41,815 nt of DNA from the NCBI GenBank assembly GCA_947493495.1, contig CANLRN010000033.1, forward strand, positions 1-41,815. The letters are read 5' to 3'. Each line of letters starts with the position of its first letter. Position 1 is the first letter of the stretch. This document shows, one piece after another, positions 16,143 to 23,842 of this stretch. The DNA is from an uncultured Aquimarina sp. Lineage in GTDB: Bacteria > Bacteroidota > Bacteroidia > Flavobacteriales > Flavobacteriaceae. The translations under genes and the position numbers were made by a program. A model generated the notes under the pieces. That model was not told the DNA's origin. It saw only the letters and a list, made by a program, of their open reading frames with translations, and did no database searches.

Positions 16143-16505
16143 TTAATTTTTTGGATAATTTACCACAACATCATCTTTATTAGACCATGTTGTTACCGAT
16201 GCGATTGTATTATCAGTATAGTTTACTTCTGATAACTTCTCATTATTCCAGAAGAACCATTTACCAGTTTTTACTCCATTTTTATATTGTCCCATGGCAA
16301 TTTTCTTACCGGTAACATCATATGATTTCCATTCTCCTTGTAATTTCCCTTCCTTATTATAGAATCCTTGTTGACGGATTTCTCCATTGTCGTGAAAGAA
16401 GGTTCCTTTTATTACATCTCCTTGTTTTTCGAAAGTAGGTTTTACATCCTGAGCCATCATAGTTCCTGAAAATAAAATGGCTATTGCTACTAATATGTTT
16501 TTCAT
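16143..16505 (-). CDS. Small exported MORN-repeat-like protein
   Basis: A 120-residue protein with a signal peptide (about 1-18, TMMAQ). Several MORN-type hairpin repeats follow, with the pattern G-x-(F/Y)-x-x-x-G-x-x-x-G-x-W: KGTFFHDNGEIRQQGFY, NKEGKLQGEWKSYD and NGVKTGKWFFWNNEKL. MORN repeats are structural and ligand-neutral, so no activity can be assigned. Small proteins of this type are frequent in Flavobacteriaceae. A PHO-box-like array lies 62 bp upstream but reads away from this gene. A possible -7 element (TACTTTTA, minus strand, 16558-16551) lies 9 bp from that array, so phosphate control of this gene cannot be ruled out. Confidence 0.75.
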   Translation of the reverse strand: MKNILVAIAILFSGTMMAQDVKPTFEKQGDVIKGTFFHDNGEIRQQGFYNKEGKLQGEWKSYDVTGKKIAMGQYKNGVKTGKWFFWNNEKLSEVNYTDNTIASVTTWSNKDDVVVNYPKN

Positions 16506-16567
16506 GATTCTAAATACTTTAAAATTATTTTGGGATGTCGACCTATAGTATAAAAGTACTATTTATT

Positions 16568-16607
16568 TTACATTTAAACAACATTTGCATAACATTAAAT
16601 TAACATT
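16568..16607 (+). promoter_or_regulatory. PHO-box-like array between the MORN-like and chrA genes
   Basis: Plus-strand 7-mers in exact 11-bp phase: TTACATT (16568), CAACATT (16579), TAACATT (16590) and TAACATT (16601). This is the best unit-by-unit match in the window. The orientation points to chrA, but the usual 8-bp spacing leads to AAAATAT, not a clear -7 box, and chrA has its own -7 element further on. The array also abuts a weak promoter of the minus-strand MORN-like gene. It may activate either gene, both, or an undetected short transcript. Confidence 0.6.
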
Positions 16608-16723
16608 GAATCTGTAAAATATTGTTTTTCAGGTTTTTGTAAAACAATAAATTTAACTTACTCTTTAAAACGAGCGCCCTAGTTTCTTATAATTTTAGAC
16701 ACTAAAAGTTACTATTATATTCA

Positions 16724-16731
16724 TATTTTTG
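16724..16731 (+). promoter_or_regulatory. -7 promoter element of chrA
   Basis: TATTTTTG matches TAnnTTTG and lies 44 bp before the ATG at 16775. It is about 117 bp downstream of the last unit of the PHO-box-like array. Confidence 0.4.
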
Positions 16732-16774
16732 ATCATCTTGTTTTTAAACATAATCCTAAAACATTACTATTTGA

Positions 16775-17905
16775 ATGAATAAAAAGGAAAGACTTATAGA
16801 GGTTGCAATGGTTTTTTTTAGATTGGGCTGTTTTGCTTTTGGAGGCCCAGCTGCTCATATCGCTATGATGGAAGAAGAAGTGGTTCATAAAAGGAAATGG
16901 ATGGACAGAGAACACTTTTTAGATCTTATTGGTGTAACTAATTTAATTCCTGGCCCTAACTCTACTGAAATGACCATGCATTGTGGTCATGAACGAGCTG
17001 GAATTGCAGGTTTATTTGTCGCGGGCGCTTGTTTTGTTTTTCCAGCAGTTGTTATTACAGGAGTTTTGGCGTGGTTTTATACTTCATATGGACAATTGCC
17101 AGAAGTTGCTCCTTTTATTTTTGGGATTAAGCCGGCTGTATTGGCTATAATTGCATCTGCTATTCTAAAATTAGGTAAAAAAGCTTTAAAAAGCCGGGAG
17201 ATTGGTGCTATAGGTTTTTTAGTACTAATTGTTAGCCTTTTAGGGGTTAATGAAATTATAGCGTTATTAAGCGCAGGTGTTTTAGGAGTACTATATTTTT
17301 ATTCCAAATCTAAATTCGCAACTACTCCTAAATCTATTGCTCCTTTTTTTATATTCAAGATTTCGACAGCTACTTTTATTAAACTATCTTCTATAAAAGT
17401 GTTTTGGACTTTTCTAAAGGTGGGCGCTATACTATATGGTAGCGGTTATGTGTTGTTTGCGTATCTTGATGCAGAATTAGTAACTAAAGGATGGTTGACA
17501 AGACTTGAACTGATAGATGCTATTGCGGTTGGACAATTTACACCAGGTCCCGTATTATCAACAGCCACCTTTATAGGGTATCAATTAGCCGGATTTTGGG
17601 GAGCTGTTGGTGCAACATTAGGGATTTTCCTTCCCTCTTTTCTTTTTGTCTTAGTTCTAAATCCATTGGTTCCTAAAATGCGAAAATCTAAAGTATTGGG
17701 TTATTTCTTAGACTCTGTTAATATTGCGGCGGTGGCTATTATGCTTTCAGTATTATATGTGATGTCTGTAGATACGCTAATAGATTGGAGAGCAATACTT
17801 ATCGCTTTGCTAAGTGCATTCCTGATTTTTGGGATTAAAAAGGTGAATGTGATGTGGATAATATTGGGTGGATCAATATTGGGGTACTTACTGAATCTTA
17901 TTTAG
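16775..17905 (+). CDS. chrA: ChrA-family (chromate transporter type) membrane protein
   Basis: A 376-residue inner-membrane protein made of two homologous halves, the long two-domain form of the CHR family. Each half has the signature elements: FRLGCFAFGGPAAHIAMMEE and LIPGPNSTEMTMHCG in the first, and TFLKVGAILYGSGYV with GQFTPGPVLSTATFIGYQLAG in the second. Characterised members expel chromate by antiport; the natural anion of most relatives is unknown. Here it lies next to the phosphate genes and behind a PHO-box-like array, so an oxyanion role linked to phosphate limitation is possible (inference). It ends in a structured region with terminators (17945-18068). Confidence 0.88.
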   Translation: MNKKERLIEVAMVFFRLGCFAFGGPAAHIAMMEEEVVHKRKWMDREHFLDLIGVTNLIPGPNSTEMTMHCGHERAGIAGLFVAGACFVFPAVVITGVLAWFYTSYGQLPEVAPFIFGIKPAVLAIIASAILKLGKKALKSREIGAIGFLVLIVSLLGVNEIIALLSAGVLGVLYFYSKSKFATTPKSIAPFFIFKISTATFIKLSSIKVFWTFLKVGAILYGSGYVLFAYLDAELVTKGWLTRLELIDAIAVGQFTPGPVLSTATFIGYQLAGFWGAVGATLGIFLPSFLFVLVLNPLVPKMRKSKVLGYFLDSVNIAAVAIMLSVLYVMSVDTLIDWRAILIALLSAFLIFGIKKVNVMWIILGGSILGYLLNLI

Positions 17906-17944
17906 TGTAATTTTTAACAATAGCTTAAAGTTCTGATAACATAA

Positions 17945-18068
17945 AAACTCGCCAAAAAAAATATTTTTGACGAGTCGGAAGACACATAGTAATTTCAAAA
18001 AATCGTATTAGTTTTTGTCGACTTAGATTTTTGAAATACTGGGCTGACCAATCTGGTCAGCCTTTTTT
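17945..18068. ncRNA. Three-hairpin intergenic element between chrA and the porin gene
   Basis: Three inverted repeats follow one another: CTCG...CGAG with A/T arms (17948-17974), ATTTCAAAA.../GATTTTTGAAAT (17992-18004 with 18026-18037), and GGCTGACCA/TGGTCAGCC (18042-18050 with 18054-18062) followed by six T. The first is perfect only as minus-strand RNA (a G-U replaces a C-A mismatch) and there runs into five T; the last has its T run on the plus strand. The simplest reading is a bidirectional terminator region; a small structured RNA from either strand is the alternative. Confidence 0.35.
18042..18068 (+). terminator. Intrinsic terminator of chrA
   Basis: A perfect 9-bp G/C-rich stem with a 3-nt loop and six T. 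It lies about 137 bp after the chrA stop. Confidence 0.85.
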
Positions 18069-18118
18069 GATTTTACATAAGTACTCAAAAAAAAGGATGT
18101 TTTAAAATAATTATTTTA

Positions 18119-18162
18119 AAACATTAAGATAACATTAACTTAACATTGATATTGGTTCTTTG
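18119..18162 (+). promoter_or_regulatory. PHO-box-like array and promoter of the porin gene
   Basis: AAACATT (18119), TAACATT (18130) and TAACATT (18141) stand in exact 11-bp phase. After 8 bp comes the -7 element TTCTTTG (18156-18162), 25 nt before the ATG at 18187. This is the cleanest example and served as the reference for the others. Confidence 0.75.
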
Positions 18163-18186
18163 CAGCGACAAAAATTAATATCGATC

Positions 18187-19386
18187 ATGAAATTAAAGAT
18201 TACCCTTATAGCGGTTGCTATATTTACGCTTTGTTCTGTAAAAGCTCAGGAAACAACTGAGACTAAATTCGGAAAAGGAATCCTAAATGTAGTTGCAAAA
18301 GATAGCTCATGGAGCATGCGATTTGCAACAAGATTCCAATTACTTGGTACGTCAGAATGGGGTATCAATGATGGAGATTATAGCAAACCCGAAACTTCAT
18401 TTTTAGTAAGAAGAGCACGTTTAAAGTTTGACGGTTTTGCTTATAGTCCAAAACTTAAATATAAAATAGAACTTGGTTTATCTAACAGAGATATATCCGG
18501 AGCTTCAGAATTCACTAATAATGCACCACGTTATATTTTGGATGCGGTTATCAAATGGAATTTCTATAAAAACTTCACACTTTGGGCTGGACAAACAAAA
18601 CTACCCGGTAACGTAGAGCGTGTTATTTCTTCTGCAAATTTACAGTTAGTTGACCGTTCCAGATTAAATAGTAGATTTAATATTGATCGTGATCTTGGTG
18701 TACAATTAAGACATCACTTTAAGCTGTCAGAAAAATTTCTAGTAAGAGAAGCATTTGCGGTTTCTCAGGGAGAAGGAAGAAATATTACTAGTGGTAACCT
18801 AGGAGGTCATCAATATACTGGTAGAGTAGAATTGTTGCCTTTTGGAAAATTTAAAAGTAAAGGAGATTATAAAGGAGGAGATCTTAAGAGAGAGCAAACT
18901 CCTAAGTTAATGCTTGCAGCTACTTATGATTTTAATGCAGATGCTGTTAAAAACAGAAGTAACCAAGGGTCATATATGACCACTAGCACCGGTTTTTACG
19001 AAACTAATATCTCTACGCTTTTTGTTGATGCAGTATTTAAATATAAAGGTTTCTCTTTTATGGGAGAATTTGCTGATAGAGACGCAGATGAAGCGATTGC
19101 AGTAGAAGAGGATGGAACACCTACAGGAGATATTGTTCAGGTAGGTAATGCTTTAAACTTACAAGCGGGCTATTTATTCAAAAATAATTGGGAAATTGCA
19201 GGAAGATATACTAATCTTAATTATGACGCTGTAGTTGGGAGAGACTTAGAACAACAATATACTTTAGGGGTTTCAAAATATGTTGCTGGACATAACCTAA
19301 AAGTCCAGTCAGATATAAGTTATACTACAGAGGCAGGAGAAGCAAGTGGATTAATGTACCGATTACAATTTGATATACATTTCTAA
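18187..19386 (+). CDS. OprP/OprO-type phosphate-selective porin
   Basis: A 399-residue outer-membrane porin of the OprO/OprP family: signal peptide (about 1-20, SVKAQ), then barrel strands such as FLVRRARLKFDGFAYSPKLKYKIEL and the family-typical LWAGQTKLPGN and DRDLGVQLRHHF, ending in YRLQFDIHF. The family forms anion channels that admit phosphate or polyphosphate. A longer frame opens with TTG at 18160, but that codon lies inside the -7 promoter element, so the ATG at 18187 is the start. The next gene, a phosphate permease, has its own promoter. The array upstream implies induction when phosphate is low. Confidence 0.88.
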   Translation: MKLKITLIAVAIFTLCSVKAQETTETKFGKGILNVVAKDSSWSMRFATRFQLLGTSEWGINDGDYSKPETSFLVRRARLKFDGFAYSPKLKYKIELGLSNRDISGASEFTNNAPRYILDAVIKWNFYKNFTLWAGQTKLPGNVERVISSANLQLVDRSRLNSRFNIDRDLGVQLRHHFKLSEKFLVREAFAVSQGEGRNITSGNLGGHQYTGRVELLPFGKFKSKGDYKGGDLKREQTPKLMLAATYDFNADAVKNRSNQGSYMTTSTGFYETNISTLFVDAVFKYKGFSFMGEFADRDADEAIAVEEDGTPTGDIVQVGNALNLQAGYLFKNNWEIAGRYTNLNYDAVVGRDLEQQYTLGVSKYVAGHNLKVQSDISYTTEAGEASGLMYRLQFDIHF

Positions 19387-19402
19387 GTAATGTGCTAATA
19401 CA

Positions 19403-19446
19403 TAACAGTATGGTAACATTGGACTGGGAATTGATTTTAATATTTG
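19403..19446 (+). promoter_or_regulatory. PHO-box-like array and promoter of the phosphate permease gene
   Basis: TAACAGT (19403), TAACATT (19414) and a weak third unit TGGGAAT (19425) stand in 11-bp phase. After 8 bp comes ATATTTG (19440-19446), 21 nt before the ATG at 19467. Confidence 0.65.
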
Positions 19447-19466
19447 CACTTTAAACAAAAAAAATA

Positions 19467-21860
19467 ATGGATACGAATACTATTTATTTATTAATGGTGG
19501 TTGCTCTTGCAGTATTAGCAATTGCGGATCTTGTGGTGGGAGTTAGTAACGATGCAGTTAACTTCTTAAACTCAGCTATTGGTTCTAAAGCCGTCTCTTT
19601 TAGAACGATTATGATTGTTGCCAGTATTGGTATTGCGGCTGGTGCCATTTTTTCTAGTGGATTGATGGAAGTAGCTCGTAAAGGAATATTTAATCCTGGT
19701 GAATTTTATTTTGATGAAATCATGATCATTTTTATGACGGTTATGATTACCGATATATTACTGCTCGATTTTTTTAATACGCTTGGGATGCCTACTTCTA
19801 CAACAGTGTCTATTGTATTTAACCTTTTGGGAGCTGCAGTATGTGTTGCATTAATTAAAATAGGAGCAGATCAGGGACAAACATTTGCTGATTTAGAAAA
19901 TTATATTAATACTAAGACTGCAAAAAAGATTATTAGTGGGATTTTACTCTCGGTTGTGATAGCCTTTTCAGTTGGAGCCGTCGTACAGTTTATTACCCGA
20001 TTATTATTATCCTATAATTTTGAAAAGAAAGCTAAGTGGGTTGGTGCCTTATTTGGGGGGATTGCATTAACAGCTTTGTTGTATTTCATTTTTATGAAAG
20101 GTATTAAAGGGACCGCATATGCTAAATCAGTAGTTGATGTTATTTATAGTGGAGGTTCAGAAGGATTGTTAGCTGCTGCGAAGGAGTATTTTGGAACTTC
20201 ATATGAGACTGTAAAAGAATTAGCAAAAGATCAGAAAGATTTGTTTAAGATTGATGGAGATGCAGGAACTATTAAAATGACATTAAGAGGGTTATTAGAA
20301 ACTCATGTACTCGAAATTGTTGCAGCTGGTTTTGTGATATTTTCATCCCTATCTTATGTCCTTATTAACTTCGTTAAAGTAAATATTTATAAACTTATTA
20401 TTGTCGTAGGTACATTTGGATTAGCGTTGGCTTTTTCAGGTAACGATTTGGTAAATTTTATTGGAGTACCTATTGCTGGTTGGCAATCCTATGAGGCTTG
20501 GATAGCTTCGGGTATTCCGGCGGCAGAATTTGCTATGGATGGCTTAGCTAAGAAAAGTGAGACTCCGGTATTATTATTGTTTGCAGCAGGAGCTATCATG
20601 GTTCTTACATTATGGTTATCTAAAAAGGCACGTTATGTTGCTGAAACCGAAATAAACCTTTCGAGAGAAGGAGAAGCTAAAGAACGTTTTAAACCTAATT
20701 TTTTATCTAGAGGTGTTGTAAGAGGTACGGTACTAATATCACAAGGATTAGGAGCGATTACACCAAAACCTGCGATGGATTTTATAGAAAAAAGATTCAC
20801 AAAGCCTGTAATAGAATTACCAAAAGATAAGACCTATGAGATGCCAGCCTTTGATATGGTGCGGGCAGCAGTAAATCTGGTAGTAGCAGGAATTCTGATT
20901 TCTATTGCCACATCTATGGGATTACCACTTTCTACTACCTATGTGACCTTTATGGTAGCAATGGGTACCTCATTAGCTGATAGAGCTTGGGGAACTGAGA
21001 GTGCTGTATATCGTGTGGCTGGAGTACTTAATGTAATAGGCGGATGGTTTATGACTGCGATTAGTGCTTTTATTGCTGCAGGAGCAGTAGCATTTTTGAT
21101 TAACCTTGGTGGTGCTCCGATGATAGCAGTACTTCTGTTAGTCGCGATATTGCTTTTAGCAAGAAATACCATAAGTTATAGGAAAAAAGTTAAAGCAGAG
21201 AAGGCAGAAGATAGCCTTAAAAATTCTGAGAGTAGTTCTGTTCAAGGAGTGATCGAAGAAAGTGCGGATAATATCAAATCCTTTGTAAGTAGAGGAACTA
21301 AGATTTATACAAGTACCATAGAAAGTCTTGTGAAATATGATTTGCCAGCCTTAAAGAAAACTAAAAAAGGAATCGCTAAGCTAGAAGCTGAGGTAGAGGA
21401 TTTAAGAGATAATATCTTTTATTTTATTAAGAATCTGGATGAATCCAGTGTAGGTGCGAGTAACTTTTATATTAATATCTTAGGATATTTGCAGGACATG
21501 TCTCAATCATTAGATTATATCTCTAAGGCAAGTCATAAACATGTAAACAACAATCATAAGAAACTTCGATTTAATCAAATTAAAGATCTGAAGGAAATCG
21601 AGGAGCAATTAAATGAGTTGTTCGGACAAATAAAAAAGGCGTTTAGTGATAGAGAATTTGATCAAATTGATACTATTCTTAATGAAAAACAGGAATTATT
21701 CAATAGAGTTAATGAGAAAATTGACAAACAGGTTGCAAGAACCAGAACAGAAGAAAGTAGTCCTAAAAATACTACCTTGTATTTTGGGTTGTTATTAGAA
21801 ACTAAGGATTTGATAACCGCAACCATGAACTTGTTAGAAACATATAGAGATCATAAATAA
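19467..21860 (+). CDS. Pho4-family phosphate permease fused to a PhoU/DUF47-like domain
   Basis: A 797-residue inner-membrane protein. The two Pho4 halves are marked by GVSNDAVNFLNSAIGSKA near the N-terminus and by the paired MPTSTTVSIVFNLLG and LPLSTTYVTFMVAMG motifs. About 160 residues of extra sequence separate the halves. From about residue 590 the protein is cytoplasmic and helical, with KYDLPALKKTKKGIAKLEAEVEDL and further coiled-coil-like segments, which resembles the DUF47/PhoU phosphate-signalling domain often encoded separately beside pit genes. Fusion would tie transport to signalling towards the PhoR-type kinase just downstream. A PHO-box-like array and a leader of about 16 nt precede it; a terminator follows at 21886. 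Confidence 0.88.
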   Translation: MDTNTIYLLMVVALAVLAIADLVVGVSNDAVNFLNSAIGSKAVSFRTIMIVASIGIAAGAIFSSGLMEVARKGIFNPGEFYFDEIMIIFMTVMITDILLLDFFNTLGMPTSTTVSIVFNLLGAAVCVALIKIGADQGQTFADLENYINTKTAKKIISGILLSVVIAFSVGAVVQFITRLLLSYNFEKKAKWVGALFGGIALTALLYFIFMKGIKGTAYAKSVVDVIYSGGSEGLLAAAKEYFGTSYETVKELAKDQKDLFKIDGDAGTIKMTLRGLLETHVLEIVAAGFVIFSSLSYVLINFVKVNIYKLIIVVGTFGLALAFSGNDLVNFIGVPIAGWQSYEAWIASGIPAAEFAMDGLAKKSETPVLLLFAAGAIMVLTLWLSKKARYVAETEINLSREGEAKERFKPNFLSRGVVRGTVLISQGLGAITPKPAMDFIEKRFTKPVIELPKDKTYEMPAFDMVRAAVNLVVAGILISIATSMGLPLSTTYVTFMVAMGTSLADRAWGTESAVYRVAGVLNVIGGWFMTAISAFIAAGAVAFLINLGGAPMIAVLLLVAILLLARNTISYRKKVKAEKAEDSLKNSESSSVQGVIEESADNIKSFVSRGTKIYTSTIESLVKYDLPALKKTKKGIAKLEAEVEDLRDNIFYFIKNLDESSVGASNFYINILGYLQDMSQSLDYISKASHKHVNNNHKKLRFNQIKDLKEIEEQLNELFGQIKKAFSDREFDQIDTILNEKQELFNRVNEKIDKQVARTRTEESSPKNTTLYFGLLLETKDLITATMNLLETYRDHK

Positions 21861-21885
21861 TAAATATTTATACATATAAGACTTT

Positions 21886-21916
21886 AAAGGCTGGATATCA
21901 TATTCAGCCTTTTTTG
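21886..21916 (+). terminator. Intrinsic terminator of the permease gene
   Basis: AAAGGCTG (21886-21893) and CAGCCTTT (21905-21912) form the stem and are followed by T residues. It separates the permease from the two-component genes. Confidence 0.85.
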
Positions 21917-21953
21917 ATTCTAATTGATGCATAACAATGTATTGTATCTTAGT

Positions 21954-22004
21954 AAAGTTAAATCAATGTTATGATCATACGCTTTTAATGTTAGCTTATT
22001 GTTA
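21954..22004 (-). promoter_or_regulatory. Reversed PHO-box-like array upstream of the phoB-like gene
   Basis: On the minus strand, five 7-mers stand in 11-bp phase: TAACAAT (22004-21998), TAACATT (21993-21987), GCGTATG (21982-21976), TAACATT (21971-21965) and TAACTTT (21960-21954). Four match the consensus well. The direction is opposite to the gene it precedes, and no good -7 box follows at 8 bp on the minus strand. Autoregulation, possibly repression, of the two-component operon is the likely role. Confidence 0.55.
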
Positions 22005-22079
22005 CCAAGCACTGTGTAATATGGATACTTCGTATTATGTAGTATATTTACCTTTATTGTTATATAATTCTAAATTATA

Positions 22080-22763
22080 ATGAATAAAAAAGATATTACA
22101 ATTCTACTAGTAGATGATGAACCAGATATTTTGGAAATCGTTGGATATAATCTTACGGCAGAAGGTTATAGTGTTTTAACAGCAGAAAATGGTTTAGAAG
22201 CTGTGAAAATTGCTAAAAAGAAAAAGCCTCATTTAATCATATTGGATGTAATGATGCCAGAGATGGATGGTATTGAAGCTTGCGAGCAAATTCGTAAAAT
22301 ACCAGATTTACAAAACACGATTATCACCTTTTTAACTGCACGTGGAGAAGATTACTCACAAGTAGCAGGTTTTGATGCAGGAGCAGATGATTATATTACA
22401 AAGCCCATTCGTCCTAAAGTGTTGGTAAGCAAGGTGAAAGCTTTATTACGTAGATTAAAAGAGGATGATTCTTCTGACGAGGTAGTGAAGATCGGAAACC
22501 TTGTTATTAATAGGGATGAATATAAGATCATTAAGGATAAAAAAGAAATTATATTACCAAGAAAAGAGTTCGAATTATTATCTTTATTAGCTTCTAAACC
22601 GGGCAAAGTATTCAAACGAGAAGATATTTTGGACAAGGTTTGGGGTAATGAAGTTATCGTCGGAGGTCGTACCATTGATGTGCATATCAGAAAGTTAAGA
22701 GAAAAACTTGGCGATGATAGTTTTAAAACTATTAAAGGAGTTGGCTATAAGTTTGTTGTATAA
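22080..22763 (+). CDS. phoB: PhoB-like response regulator (OmpR family)
   Basis: A 227-residue regulator. The receiver domain has acidic residues Asp12/Asp13, phospho-acceptor Asp56 in LIILDVMMPEMDG, Thr86 and Lys108. A winged-helix domain of OmpR/PhoB type follows (about 130-227), with EFELLSLLASKPGKVFKREDIL and GRTIDVHIRKLREKLG. OmpR/PhoB proteins bind head-to-tail 11-bp repeats, which is the spacing of the arrays in this window. The stop shares one base with the start of the kinase gene (TAATG), so the pair is translationally coupled. The name PhoB rests on neighbours: a Pho4 permease and an OprP-type porin lie just upstream. Confidence 0.88.
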   Translation: MNKKDITILLVDDEPDILEIVGYNLTAEGYSVLTAENGLEAVKIAKKKKPHLIILDVMMPEMDGIEACEQIRKIPDLQNTIITFLTARGEDYSQVAGFDAGADDYITKPIRPKVLVSKVKALLRRLKEDDSSDEVVKIGNLVINRDEYKIIKDKKEIILPRKEFELLSLLASKPGKVFKREDILDKVWGNEVIVGGRTIDVHIRKLREKLGDDSFKTIKGVGYKFVV

Positions 22764-23842
22764 TGGCAGAAAATTTTAAGAGATCGTATAGGTTTGCATA
22801 CCTGTCGTCTTTATATATAACGTTAGTATTAACGCTCTTATTGAGCGTTTTTTTATATGTTCAATCTCAATTCAACTTTCTAGTTATAGCAGGTTTCATT
22901 ATTGTATGTTACGCGGTTTGTTTTTTAATCATACAGTATCGGGTTCAGAGATTTATTTATCGTAGAGTTCGGAAAATATATGATGATATTGAAATGCTGG
23001 ATATGGATACTATAGGTGATAGTCCAGTAACTACCGATATGAGGACGTTAATTAAAGAAGTTGAAAGATTCGCCCAGAAACGGAAGACTGAGATAGAAAC
23101 TCTAAAGATTAGAGAAGACTATCGTAAAGAATTCATGGGAAATGTTTCTCATGAATTAAAGACTCCATTATTTACAGTACAAGGATATATTCTAACACTG
23201 ATTGATGGAGCGATGAATGATCCTGCAATTCTTGATAAATATTTAAATCGTGCTAATAAAGGAGTAGAACGACTTATCTATATCGTCAAAGATTTGGATA
23301 TGATCACCAAATTAGAAGTGGGAGATTTAAATCTTAACTATACTAATTTTGACATTATAGAATTAGTACAAAGTGTTTTTGAACTATTCGAAATGAAAGC
23401 ATCAAAAAAGAATATTGCTTTGACTTTTGATATGAATTATCAAGATCCAGTACTAGTACATGCCGATAAAGAAAGAATCCAACAGGTGTTATCTAATCTG
23501 ATCGTTAATTCAATTAAATATGGAAAAGAGGATGGAACAACAGAAGTAAGTATAGAAAATCTAATTAAAAATAAAGTAATCGTTAGAGTAACGGATAATG
23601 GCGAGGGTATTGCCCAAGCGCATATCCCCAGATTGTTTGAACGTTTTTATCGAGTAGATAAAAGCGGTTCCCGAAAAGAAGGTGGTTCTGGACTCGGCCT
23701 AGCTATTGTAAAACATATTATCGAAGCACATCATGAACGCATTTATGTAGAAAGTGATTATCGCATAGGAAGTGAATTTTCATTTACTTTGGAAAAAGTG
23801 AAAAAGTTCCCTGTAGTCGATGTCGGTGCTAAAACTACTTAA
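22763..23842 (+). CDS. phoR: PhoR-like sensor histidine kinase
   Basis: A 359-residue inner-membrane kinase with two N-terminal membrane segments (about 13-34 and 38-58) and almost no periplasmic loop. A linker, HisKA with FMGNVSHELKTPLFTVQGY (phospho-acceptor His130) and an HATPase domain follow: N box NLIVNSIKYG, Asn245/Asn249; DNGEG 278-282; GGSGLGLAI near 307. The missing sensor domain is typical of PhoR, which senses through the transporter and PhoU; the PhoU-like tail on the adjacent permease fits. The last 63 bp overlap, tail to tail, the glycosyltransferase gene on the other strand, and no terminator lies between them. Confidence 0.88.
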   Translation: MAENFKRSYRFAYLSSLYITLVLTLLLSVFLYVQSQFNFLVIAGFIIVCYAVCFLIIQYRVQRFIYRRVRKIYDDIEMLDMDTIGDSPVTTDMRTLIKEVERFAQKRKTEIETLKIREDYRKEFMGNVSHELKTPLFTVQGYILTLIDGAMNDPAILDKYLNRANKGVERLIYIVKDLDMITKLEVGDLNLNYTNFDIIELVQSVFELFEMKASKKNIALTFDMNYQDPVLVHADKERIQQVLSNLIVNSIKYGKEDGTTEVSIENLIKNKVIVRVTDNGEGIAQAHIPRLFERFYRVDKSGSRKEGGSGLGLAIVKHIIEAHHERIYVESDYRIGSEFSFTLEKVKKFPVVDVGAKTT

